Shown here piece after piece: positions 22,970-29,656 of a DNA stretch of 32,294 nucleotides (the first letter of the stretch is position 1; each line of letters begins with the position of its first letter). Both the position numbers and the translations under genes were made by a program. The notes under the pieces are model-generated. The model was not told where the DNA came from and searched no databases. It saw nothing but the letters and a program-made list of their open reading frames with translations. The DNA is from Clostridia bacterium (GTDB lineage: Bacteria; Bacillota; Clostridia; Lachnospirales; Lachnospiraceae): contig BNZC01000016.1 of assembly GCA_026000755.1 (NCBI GenBank), positions 1-32,294 on the forward strand, written 5' to 3'.

Positions 22970-23148
22970 GTTACTGTTCAGAAATACCTTCTGAATACGG
23001 GCATCTGACCGAATTGCCATTCGGTCAGCAGCGCCCCAAAACAGGGCTTAAATATGCACACAACTTGCAAAAAAACGCAGTTGGTACATGAAACCCTCGG
23101 ATTTTGCTTTGCAAAACACCTTGCGGAATAGTTCCGCTAAACCATAAA
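22970..23148 (-). repeat. GTTAC-family element, diverged long form (copy C), between pheS and pheT
   Basis: On the minus strand this follows the long element at 1745 module by module, but with many base changes: GCGGAA/TTCCGC, GTTTTGC/GCAAAAT, ACTGC.../GCAAGT, GCCCTGTTTTGGGGC, and a 10-bp stem CTGACCGAAT/ATTCGGTCAG. Where copy A has CTTACC/GGTAAG, this copy has CTGACC/GGTCAG, so pairs changed on both arms. One end is GAACAGTAAC, the other is less clear. It lies within the pheS-pheT transcript, in the same sense as copy A. Confidence 0.75.
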
Positions 23149-24168
23149 CTAAAACTGCCTTAAAAACCGCTCGTCGTTTTCATATAAGAGCCGCATATCG
23201 TCAATCTCATATTTTAAGAGAGCAATGCGCTCTAAGCCCACACCAAAGGCAAAGCCACTATATTCTTCGGGATCAATGCCGCTCATTTCAAGGACTTTGG
23301 GATGTACCATACCACAGCCTAAAATCTCAATCCAACCGGAGTTCTTACAGAAACGACAGCCTTTTCCGCCGCACTTAAAGCAGGTCACGTCTACCTCTGC
23401 ACTGGGTTCGGTAAATGGAAAATGATGGGGGCGAAACTTTACTTTTGTGTCTGCTCCAAACAATTCCTTGGCAAATGTTGCTAAAGTCCCCTTTAAGTCT
23501 GCAAATGTGATGTTTTTGTCAATGACCAGACCTTCGATTTGATGAAAGGAGGGGGAATGGGTGGCATCCACCTCATCGGAACGAAATACCCGCCCCGGAG
23601 CTAAAATCCGAATGGGTGGCTTAGCGCCTTCCATGATCCGCACCTGTACGGGAGAAGTCTGGGTACGCAAAAGCACCTTCTCATTGATGTAAAAGGTGTC
23701 CTGTTCATCTTTTGCGGGATGATCCGCCGGAATATTTAATGCCTCAAAATTGTAATAATCATACTCCACTTCCGGGCCTTCCACTATCTCATAGCCCATG
23801 CCTATAAAGATTCGTTCCACTTCCTCCAAGGCAATGGTATTGGGGTGGCGGTGACCCGTTTTTTGTTTTTTTGCCGGAAGACTGACATCAATTACTTCCT
23901 CCTCCAGCTGAACTTTTAATTCTGCCAGACGAAGCTGTGCCTTTGCCGTTTCAAACAAATCCTCTAAGGCTTCCCGTGTTTCGTTTACAAACTGCCCGAT
24001 GATGGGGCGTTCTTCCGGTGAAACATCCTTCATACCCTTGAGCAAAGCGGTCAACTCCCCTTTTTTGCCCAAATATGCCACTCGCACCTCTTGTAAAGCA
24101 GATAAATTGTCCGCCGATTTGATTTTAAGGAGTGCATTCTCTTTTAGCTGTTCCAATCGTTTCTTCAT
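23149..24168 (-). CDS. pheS: phenylalanyl-tRNA synthetase alpha chain
   Basis: The 339-residue alpha subunit, normal in length. It has an N-terminal coiled-coil arm (residues 1-90) and the class II catalytic core: motif 2 region [30 protein letters not shown], motif 3 [17 protein letters not shown], and [13 protein letters not shown] with cysteines of [21 protein letters not shown] precedes the ATG at 24168. No T-box (AGGGTGGNACCGCG) lies in the 500 bases upstream, although clostridial pheST operons often have one; its promoter is not obvious, and it may depend on weak sites or read-through near 24256. Confidence 0.95.
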   Translation of the reverse strand: MKKRLEQLKENALLKIKSADNLSALQEVRVAYLGKKGELTALLKGMKDVSPEERPIIGQFVNETREALEDLFETAKAQLRLAELKVQLEEEVIDVSLPAKKQKTGHRHPNTIALEEVERIFIGMGYEIVEGPEVEYDYYNFEALNIPADHPAKDEQDTFYINEKVLLRTQTSPVQVRIMEGAKPPIRILAPGRVFRSDEVDATHSPSFHQIEGLVIDKNITFADLKGTLATFAKELFGADTKVKFRPHHFPFTEPSAEVDVTCFKCGGKGCRFCKNSGWIEILGCGMVHPKVLEMSGIDPEEYSGFAFGVGLERIALLKYEIDDMRLLYENDERFLRQF

Positions 24169-24227
24169 GATTTAATCCTTTCAAAACAAAAAAATTCCCC
24201 AAAAGGTTTTAATTTGAGAAAAAACAC

Positions 24228-24256
24228 TTGACATTTGTGTTTTAAGCTGTTATTAT
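24228..24256 (+). promoter_or_regulatory. promoter of the small antisense RNA
   Basis: Perfect TTGACA (24228-24233), 17-base spacer, TATTAT (24251-24256), pointing away from pheS. No plus-strand protein gene follows it, only a short structured stretch ending in a terminator. Confidence 0.82.
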
Positions 24257-24260
24257 TTGT

Positions 24261-24357
24261 ATAGAAAATGGTGCTGTCGAAAGACAGTTTGCCTTGAATC
24301 TAATTGTTATTTATAAAAAAATAACCGACCTTGGCAAGGGTTTGCGGTTATTTTTTT
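24261..24357 (+). ncRNA. candidate antitoxin small RNA, convergent with the small toxin gene
   Basis: Predicted transcript of about 95 bases from the promoter at 24228-24256 to the T-run at 24351-24357. It begins ATAGAAAATGGTGCTGTC, forms a CTGTC-GAAA-GACAG hairpin (24274-24287 or so) and ends in the stem AATAACCG/CGGTTATT (24320-24327, 24345-24352). Its last 40 or so bases are complementary to the 3' end of the toxin mRNA, including the last codons and the stop. This is the architecture of the par/Fst-type type I systems, but expression is not shown by sequence. Confidence 0.6.
24315..24357. terminator. bidirectional terminator shared by toxin mRNA and antisense RNA
   Basis: Stem AATAACCG/CGGTTATT with inner CCTTG-G-CAAGG. 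Seven T follow on the plus strand (24351-24357), and seven A precede it (24315-24321), giving a U-run on the minus strand too. Convergent transcripts therefore end in the same hairpin. Confidence 0.85.
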
Positions 24358-24425
24358 ATGTATTTCACTAGCTCTTTTATCGCTTCTAAAATAAGCAAAA
24401 TTAAAATAAGCTGTAATAGTTCCAT
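24348..24425 (-). CDS. 25-residue hydrophobic peptide, candidate type I toxin
   Basis: A small gene outside normal size limits. The peptide begins MELLQLILIL, has a hydrophobic helix of about 14 residues (LLQLILILLILEAI) and a basic amphipathic tail ending KELVKYIKK, the layout of membrane-acting type I toxins (Fst, TxpA/BsrG-like). A very strong AAGGAGG lies 9 bases before the ATG. The mRNA leader (about 110 bases from 24538) is structured: CTGTTGC/GCGACAG near its 5' end, and a TTCCAGA/TCTGGGAA stem just before the ribosome site. The stop codon lies inside the terminator arm, and a convergent RNA overlaps the 3' end. I know no exact family; the call is inferred from architecture. The plus-strand frame over it has no ribosome site and is rejected. 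Confidence 0.65.
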   Translation of the reverse strand: MELLQLILILLILEAIKELVKYIKK

Positions 24426-24542
24426 ACACCACTTCCTCCTTTCCCAGATTCCCCAAAGGGTTTCTCTGGAAACGGGGCTTTTCATCTCCCCGGAAGAAAG
24501 CAAACCGCCTGTCGCTATGGCAACAGCACCATTTCTATCCTA

Positions 24543-24571
24543 ATTATTAATACGTTACGATTCACGGTCAA
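24543..24571 (-). promoter_or_regulatory. promoter of the small toxin gene
   Basis: On the minus strand: TTGACC (24571-24566), 17-base spacer, AATAAT (24548-24543), then TAGG and ATAGAAATGG. The spacing from -10 to ATAGAAA is the same as in the antisense promoter. The -35 box lies inside the small palindromic repeat at 24554-24615. Confidence 0.65.
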
Positions 24572-24615
24572 CTCCAAACGGGCAGTCATTTTCAAATTAA
24601 CCGTGGACAGTAAGC
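24554..24615. repeat. 62-bp minimal palindromic repeat (GTTAC family)
   Basis: Bounded by GTTACGATTCACGGT and its imperfect inverse ACCGTGGACAGTAAGC, with AACTCCAAACGGGCAGTC and TTTTCAAATT inside, phrases shared with the repeats at 15640 and 26587. No target duplication is seen. Confidence 0.6.
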
Positions 24616-24623
24616 CTTACAGA

Positions 24624-24663
24624 TTACAACCCAAAATTCACTTGTTGGAATTTTGGGTTGTAA
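24624..24663. repeat. perfect 16-bp hairpin downstream of the first chemoreceptor gene
   Basis: TTACAACCCAAAATTC (24624-24639) pairs perfectly with GAATTTTGGGTTGTAA (24648-24663) around 8 bases. It is 27 bases after the chemoreceptor stop but lacks a U-run. On the minus strand AGATAATGCAGTTAC precedes it, as at the 8348-8435 palindrome. It probably protects or ends the transcript. Confidence 0.7.
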
Positions 24664-24690
24664 CTGCATTATCTTCAGTATTAATTACAC

Positions 24691-26376
24691 TCAACTATCT
24701 AACGTAAACCTCGATACCATCGTAGTCAAGCTCTCTGACTGTGCAAACAGCTCTTCACTAATCGCAGAACTCTCCTCTGCCGTGGAACTGGTATCCTGAA
24801 CCACTCCTGAAATCTCATCAATGCCCTTACTTAATTCAGACATATTGACAGCCTGTTGTTCGGAAGACTCCTTCATGTTGTCTACAGCAACGATAATACC
24901 CTCAATATCCGTCAGCACTTCATTCAACGCCGCAGAGGTATCGGTTACAATGACATTACCCTTCTGAATCTCGGATACAGAAGCCAAAATCAGATTTCTC
25001 GTATTTGTAGCCGCTTGCGCACTTTGACTTGCCAACTGGCGAATCTCATCCGCTACAACCGCAAATCCCTTGCCGGCTTCACCCGCTCTTGCCGCTTCAA
25101 TAGCCGCATTCAAGGACAACAGGTTGGTCTGGGAAGCAATTTCTTCAATGCTATTGATAATCAATTCGATCTGACCGGAAGTCTTCGCAATATTCTCCAT
25201 GGCAGTAACCATCTCAAGCATATGTTCCTGACTCTTCTTCGCAACTGCACCAACTTCTTTGGCATTTTCGCTGGTATCTTCTGCCTTCTTGGCATCGGTT
25301 TCTACCTGTTGTGCAATATCGGTAATGGTACTGGTTAATTCTTGTACGGAACTTGCCTGTGTGGTTGCACCTTCTGCTAAGCTCTGTGCTCCATCCGCCA
25401 TGTTCTGCGCACCTGCCTGTACCTGACCGGAAGCATCCTTAATCTGAGCCATAGTGTCATTTAATGTCAACCTTACATTACGCATGGAAGCTAAAATCGG
25501 TGCAAAACTATTCCGATACAAATCCTCTTCTTTCGCCTGCACGGTTAAGTTGCCTTCCCCGATCTCTCCAAGAACATATTCCACATCAGGAACGATACGC
25601 TGGAACATTCCGCTCATCGCCTTTAAGCCGGAAGCCAATTCACCCAACTCGTCCTTGGATTCGTATTCAATGGTAACATCCAAATCACCATCCGCCATCT
25701 TCGCCGCCACATCACGAAGTTCAAAAATCGGTGTGGTAAGTAGCTTGGTTAAGAAACGACTAAAGATAAGAATCAAAGCTACTGCTACAATCGCTACAAC
25801 CACCATGAGTACAATTAAAATGGTACGAAGTTGTGTGGCTTCATCATATGTGGCGGTCGCTACATCATTTTGTTTGTCACGTAACTCACCTAATAGCTCG
25901 CCTTGCTTTTCCAAAGCAGGAGCATACTTTTCATCAAAGATTTTCAGTGCATCGTCGTTTTTCTGTGCACGTAAATCCGTATACATCTCTTCACGAACGG
26001 CATCTAAACCATTCGCTGCCTGATCAATCTGTGCCAACAAATCATGGGCTGTTGAATTTGTCGCTAGAAAATCCAATTGTTCTTGTTTTGTTTTCGCATC
26101 CGCCGCAGCATTCTCTATGTACTTTTCAATCGTTGCTGAGTCGGTTTCTGCTAATGCCCACAAGGTGTACTTCTGCGAACTGTTTAAGGCTCTGTTTGCA
26201 ATGATGACGGCCTTCACGTTTTGGAAAGGGCGGTCATTGAACGTCTTTAGAGAATTGCTTAAGCTTACCAATCCCACAATCGCTACTGCGATGGTAACGA
26301 AAAACAGTGCCAACACAATCATAAATGTCGTGTTTAACTTCTTTCCGATTTTGTAATTCTTGAACAAGTTATTCAT
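24691..26376 (-). CDS. methyl-accepting chemotaxis protein (copy 1)
   Basis: A 561-residue chemoreceptor. Membrane helix 1 at about 17-38, an extracellular four-helix-bundle-type sensor of about 145 residues, membrane helix 2 at about 185-205, HAMP 206-258, a linker, and the signalling coiled coil whose hairpin tip (413-446, [32 protein letters not shown]) binds CheA/CheW. Glutamine/glutamate pairs for methylation flank the tip. ATG 26376 is chosen for GGAGG 9 bases ahead; a much longer open frame upstream crosses the promoter. It is a tandem paralogue of the next gene, nearly identical after the HAMP domain, with small differences in the sensor. Ligand unknown. It implies flagellar or other chemosensory machinery elsewhere in the genome. 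Confidence 0.93.
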   Translation of the reverse strand: MNNLFKNYKIGKKLNTTFMIVLALFFVTIAVAIVGLVSLSNSLKTFNDRPFQNVKAVIIANRALNSSQKYTLWALAETDSATIEKYIENAAADAKTKQEQLDFLATNSTAHDLLAQIDQAANGLDAVREEMYTDLRAQKNDDALKIFDEKYAPALEKQGELLGELRDKQNDVATATYDEATQLRTILIVLMVVVAIVAVALILIFSRFLTKLLTTPIFELRDVAAKMADGDLDVTIEYESKDELGELASGLKAMSGMFQRIVPDVEYVLGEIGEGNLTVQAKEEDLYRNSFAPILASMRNVRLTLNDTMAQIKDASGQVQAGAQNMADGAQSLAEGATTQASSVQELTSTITDIAQQVETDAKKAEDTSENAKEVGAVAKKSQEHMLEMVTAMENIAKTSGQIELIINSIEEIASQTNLLSLNAAIEAARAGEAGKGFAVVADEIRQLASQSAQAATNTRNLILASVSEIQKGNVIVTDTSAALNEVLTDIEGIIVAVDNMKESSEQQAVNMSELSKGIDEISGVVQDTSSTAEESSAISEELFAQSESLTTMVSRFTLDS

Positions 26377-26440
26377 ATCTTGCAACCTCCATGTTTTTTT
26401 GTCAGAACACACGTTTCCTCTTGTGTATTCACTTAGAATC

Positions 26441-26469
26441 ATTTTACTACATCTTGTATCTGCCGTCAA
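26441..26469 (-). promoter_or_regulatory. promoter of chemoreceptor copy 1
   Basis: On the minus strand: TTGACG (26469-26464), 17-base spacer, TAAAAT (26446-26441). It is of the housekeeping type rather than the motility sigma type. Confidence 0.75.
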
Positions 26470-26586
26470 TGCTTTTTTTGAAAAAAGAATGGAAATATGT
26501 GGCTTTTTTGTCGTTAGAGGGCGTTTTTTGCCGAAACAAAATGCAAGACAGACGAAAATACAAGATATAGTGTGGTAAAACTTAGC

Positions 26587-26779
26587 GTTACTATTTACGA
26601 CAAACCCCAAACGGCTGCTCACGCCACAAAAAAAGAACCCTCGCATAAAGCATTTTGGGCAATCCCCTTTTGGTAGCCTTGCAGTAAGTCCTGCAAGGAG
26701 GGAATTCCTTTCCTTTCGCTCGAAAGTTCTTTTTTTGTGGCGTGAACAACCGTTTTCAAATCAATCGTAAAATAGTAAC
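26587..26779. mobile_element. 193-bp palindromic element with long terminal inverted repeats (copy G)
   Basis: Left end AGCGTTACTATTTACG and right end CGTAAAATAGTAACGCT are near-perfect inverses; imperfect arms continue for about 55 bases and include a perfect 19-bp stretch (26620-26638 with 26726-26744, CACGCCAC...AGAAC). The central part has its own stem CCTTGCA/TGCAAGG (26677-26683, 26692-26698). No coding capacity. Ends share GTTACTATT with the elements at 1745 and 11499. No clear target duplication. It occupies the whole space between the two chemoreceptor genes apart from the promoter. Confidence 0.75.
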
Positions 26780-26781
26780 GC

Positions 26782-28467
26782 TTAACTCTCTAACGTAAAT
26801 CTCGATACCATCGTAGTCAAACTCTCTGACTGTGCAAACAGTTCTTCACTAATGGCAGAACTCTCCTCTGCTGTGGAACTGGTATCTTGAACCACGCCGG
26901 AAATCTCATCAATGCCCTTACTTAATTCAGACATATTAACAGCCTGTTGTTCGGAAGACTCTTTCATGTTGTCTACAGCAACGATAATACCCTCAATATC
27001 TGTCAACACTTCATTCAACGCCGCAGAGGTATCGGTTACAATGACATTACCCTTTTGAATCTCGGATACAGAAGCCAAAATCAGATTTCTCGTATTTGTA
27101 GCCGCTTGCGCACTTTGACTTGCCAACTGGCGAATCTCATCTGCCACAACCGCAAATCCCTTGCCGGCTTCACCCGCTCTTGCCGCCTCAATGGCCGCAT
27201 TTAAGGACAACAGGTTGGTCTGGGAGGCAATCTCTTCTATACTGTTGATAATCAATTCAATCTGACCGGAAGTCTTTGCAATGTTCTCCATTGCAGTCAC
27301 CATCTCAAGCATATGTTCCTGACTCTTCTTCGCAACGGCACCAACTTCTTTGGCACTCTCGCTGGTATCCTCCGCTTTCTTGGCATCGGTCTCTACCTGC
27401 TGTGCAATATCGGTAATAGTACTGGTTAATTCTTCTACGGAACTGGCCTGTGTGGTGGCACCCTCCGCCAAGCTCTGTGCGCCGTCTGCCATATTCTGTG
27501 CGCCTGCCTGTACCTGACCGGAAGATTCCTTAATCTGCGCCATGGTGTCATTTAAGGTCAACCTTACATTACGCATGGAAGCTAAAATCGGTGCAAAACT
27601 ATTCTTATACAATGCTTCTTCCTTGGCATGAACGGTTAGGTTACCCTCTCCGATCTCTCCAAGCACATACTCTACATCCGGAACAATACGTTGGAACATT
27701 CCGCTCATTGCCTTTAAGCCGGAAGCCAATTCACCTAACTCGTCCTTAGATTCGTATGCAATAGTAACATTCAAATCACCATCCGCCATCTTCGCCGCCA
27801 CATCACGAAGCTCAAAAATCGGTGTGGTAAGCAACTTAGTTAAGAATCGACTGAAGTAGAGAATCAACGCCAATACTACAGCCGCAACAACTGCCATAAG
27901 GATAATCAAAATGGTTCGAAGCTGTGTAGCCGAATCATAGGTGGAGGTTGCTACATCATTCTGTTTGTCACGTAACTCGCCTAAAAGTTCACCCTGTTTC
28001 TCCAAAGCAGGAGCATACTTTTCATCAAATATCTTGAGTGCATTGTCGTTTAAGCCTGCACGTAAATCCGTATACATTTCGTCACGAACGGCTTCCAAAC
28101 CATTCGCTGCCTGATCAATCTGTGTCAACAAATCATGAGCCGTTGAATTTGTCTTTAGAAAATCCAATTGTTCCTGTTTTGTTTTTGCATCCGCCGCTGC
28201 TGCCTCTATGTACTTTTCAACCGTTGCTTGGTCGGTTTCTGCTAATGCCCACAAGGTGTACTTTTGTGCACTATTTAGGGCTCTGTTTGCAATGATGACA
28301 GCCTTCACGTTCTGGAATGGTCTGTCATTAAATTCCTTCAAGGAATTGCCTAAACTAACCAGTCCCACAATCGCTACTGCCATGGTAACGAAAAACAGTG
28401 CCAGTATAATCATAAATGTCGTGTTTAGCTTCTTTCCGATCTTGTAATTCTTAAATAACTTGTTCAT
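26782..28467 (-). CDS. methyl-accepting chemotaxis protein (copy 2)
   Basis: A 561-residue chemoreceptor with the same plan as copy 1 (two membrane helices, small helical sensor, HAMP, signalling domain). Differences are concentrated in the sensor (for example [10 protein letters not shown] for [10 protein letters not shown]) and helix 2; the signalling half differs only at a few residues (ESSGQ/DASGQ, SVEEL/SVQEL, final LES/LDS). At DNA level an 86-base stretch is identical (27056-27141 with 24965-25050), among regions that differ at silent sites, which points to gene conversion. ATG 28467 is preceded by GGAGGGG at 8 bases. It has its own promoter, so the two receptors can be expressed separately. 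Confidence 0.93.
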   Translation of the reverse strand: MNKLFKNYKIGKKLNTTFMIILALFFVTMAVAIVGLVSLGNSLKEFNDRPFQNVKAVIIANRALNSAQKYTLWALAETDQATVEKYIEAAAADAKTKQEQLDFLKTNSTAHDLLTQIDQAANGLEAVRDEMYTDLRAGLNDNALKIFDEKYAPALEKQGELLGELRDKQNDVATSTYDSATQLRTILIILMAVVAAVVLALILYFSRFLTKLLTTPIFELRDVAAKMADGDLNVTIAYESKDELGELASGLKAMSGMFQRIVPDVEYVLGEIGEGNLTVHAKEEALYKNSFAPILASMRNVRLTLNDTMAQIKESSGQVQAGAQNMADGAQSLAEGATTQASSVEELTSTITDIAQQVETDAKKAEDTSESAKEVGAVAKKSQEHMLEMVTAMENIAKTSGQIELIINSIEEIASQTNLLSLNAAIEAARAGEAGKGFAVVADEIRQLASQSAQAATNTRNLILASVSEIQKGNVIVTDTSAALNEVLTDIEGIIVAVDNMKESSEQQAVNMSELSKGIDEISGVVQDTSSTAEESSAISEELFAQSESLTTMVSRFTLES

Positions 28468-28555
28468 CCTACTTTCCCCTCCGTGTGCCTCTTTGGGCTT
28501 TTTGAGACACATATACGCACTCTTACATACACGTTCTTGTGTTCCCACCTATACG

Positions 28556-28584
28556 ACTATACTATACTTTGTGGTTTACGTCAA
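28556..28584 (-). promoter_or_regulatory. promoter of chemoreceptor copy 2
   Basis: On the minus strand: TTGACG (28584-28579), 17-base spacer, TATAGT (28561-28556), about 85 bases upstream of the start codon. Confidence 0.75.
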
Positions 28585-28686
28585 GAGTTTTTTTTGATAA
28601 AAACAATAAAATGTTGAAATTTGTCGATTTTCAAGCGAATTTGTGGAGTTTTGACAATAACATACTGCTGCTTATGACGGTGGAAT

Positions 28687-29580
28687 TTATCTCGCACTGT
28701 TATCTGATTTTGCACTGTTATCTAATTTTGCACTGTTATCTAATTTTGCACTATTATCTGATTTTTGCAATCGTTCATAAACGCTGTTGATTTCTGCACA
28801 AAGGAGCAGGATATACATACAAAAATACAGCCACAGCATAAGCAACACCACAGTGGTTAAGCTTCCATACATAGAAAAACCGTTAAAATCGTCCACATAG
28901 ACGGACAGACCAAAGGAAAAAGCAAACCATGCCGCCGTACTGATGGCACTGCCCGGAAATTGACTCCTAAGGCTTGCCTTTCGGTTGGGCAGTTGTTTGT
29001 ATACCAGGGCGAAAAACAGCACAAAGAAACAAAGCAAAATCGGGAAGCTAAGCTGCAGAACTGCTTGCGCTATATTTGCAATTATAGGAATGTATTTTTC
29101 AATGATGTGTTGTAAACGGTTGCCAAAGACCAAAAGTGTCAAAGCAAGCACAAGGGCAAGTAACAGAATCACGGTGTAAAAGATTGCCGACAAACGCAAA
29201 TACAGCCAACTTCTGGTTTCTCTGCTGGCATAGACTTGATTTAAGCCCCCTGCCAGATACTGCATTCCTTTGCCCGCCGACCATAGGGATACCACGGCGG
29301 TGACAGACAAAAGACCTGCCCCTTTGCTGTATACTTCATGAATCACAGAAATAAAAAAAGGGGAAACATACTCCGGCAAAAAGCGTTGCACCAGATCAAG
29401 CACCATACTCTCTGTCACGGGAGTAAGGTGAATCAGCGAGGTAAACAGCATGAGAAAGGGTATGATGGAGAGCATGATGAAAAAAGCGGTCTGTGCCGCA
29501 TAAGCACTAATTTGATCCGATTGGCATTTCCTGTGAAACCAACGGGCATAGCGAACGTAACGCCTGTATTTTTCCGGCAT
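28687..29580 (-). CDS. YihY/BrkB family membrane protein with repeated C-terminal tail
   Basis: A 297-residue polytopic membrane protein of the YihY family (once misnamed ribonuclease BN). About six helices; typical segments are AAQTAFFIMLSIIPFLMLF, WSAGKGMQYLAGGLNQVY, and the final helix with LLMLWLYFCMYILLLCAEIN. Function is not established; some members are proposed transporters. ATG 29580 is chosen for AAGGAG 7 bases ahead (MPEKYRRY). The C-terminal tail is four tandem 6-residue units (KSDNSA, KLDNSA, KLDNSA, KSDNSA), from an 18-base repeat at about 28690-28762, a likely slippage site. The SpoIID-type gene lies 76 bases upstream on the same strand. Confidence 0.88.
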   Translation of the reverse strand: MPEKYRRYVRYARWFHRKCQSDQISAYAAQTAFFIMLSIIPFLMLFTSLIHLTPVTESMVLDLVQRFLPEYVSPFFISVIHEVYSKGAGLLSVTAVVSLWSAGKGMQYLAGGLNQVYASRETRSWLYLRLSAIFYTVILLLALVLALTLLVFGNRLQHIIEKYIPIIANIAQAVLQLSFPILLCFFVLFFALVYKQLPNRKASLRSQFPGSAISTAAWFAFSFGLSVYVDDFNGFSMYGSLTTVVLLMLWLYFCMYILLLCAEINSVYERLQKSDNSAKLDNSAKLDNSAKSDNSAR

Positions 29581-29656
29581 TTTTGCACTCCTTACTAGGA
29601 TTTTTATTGGCATTTTCGGTGAAAGCAACAAGCGTAACGAAAGTAACGCAGGTATT

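Noticed and set aside
24331..24543. 70-residue plus-strand open frame over the small toxin gene
   Set aside because: No ribosome site, and it starts inside the terminator hairpin. The minus-strand 25-codon frame has AAGGAGG and a sensible peptide.
24169..24690. T-box riboswitch in front of pheS
   Set aside because: Expected for clostridial pheST, but no AGGGTGGNACCGCG-like T-box sequence or specifier stem is seen. The structured stretch is instead the toxin/antisense locus and palindromic repeats.
26377..26646. 90-residue N-terminal extension of chemoreceptor copy 1
   Set aside because: It runs across the -10/-35 promoter and the repeat element; the paralogue starts at the same [11 protein letters not shown] point with a strong ribosome site.
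28690..28764. CRISPR-like short repeats
   Set aside because: The 18-base units are contiguous, have no spacers and encode the repeated C-terminal tail of the YihY protein.
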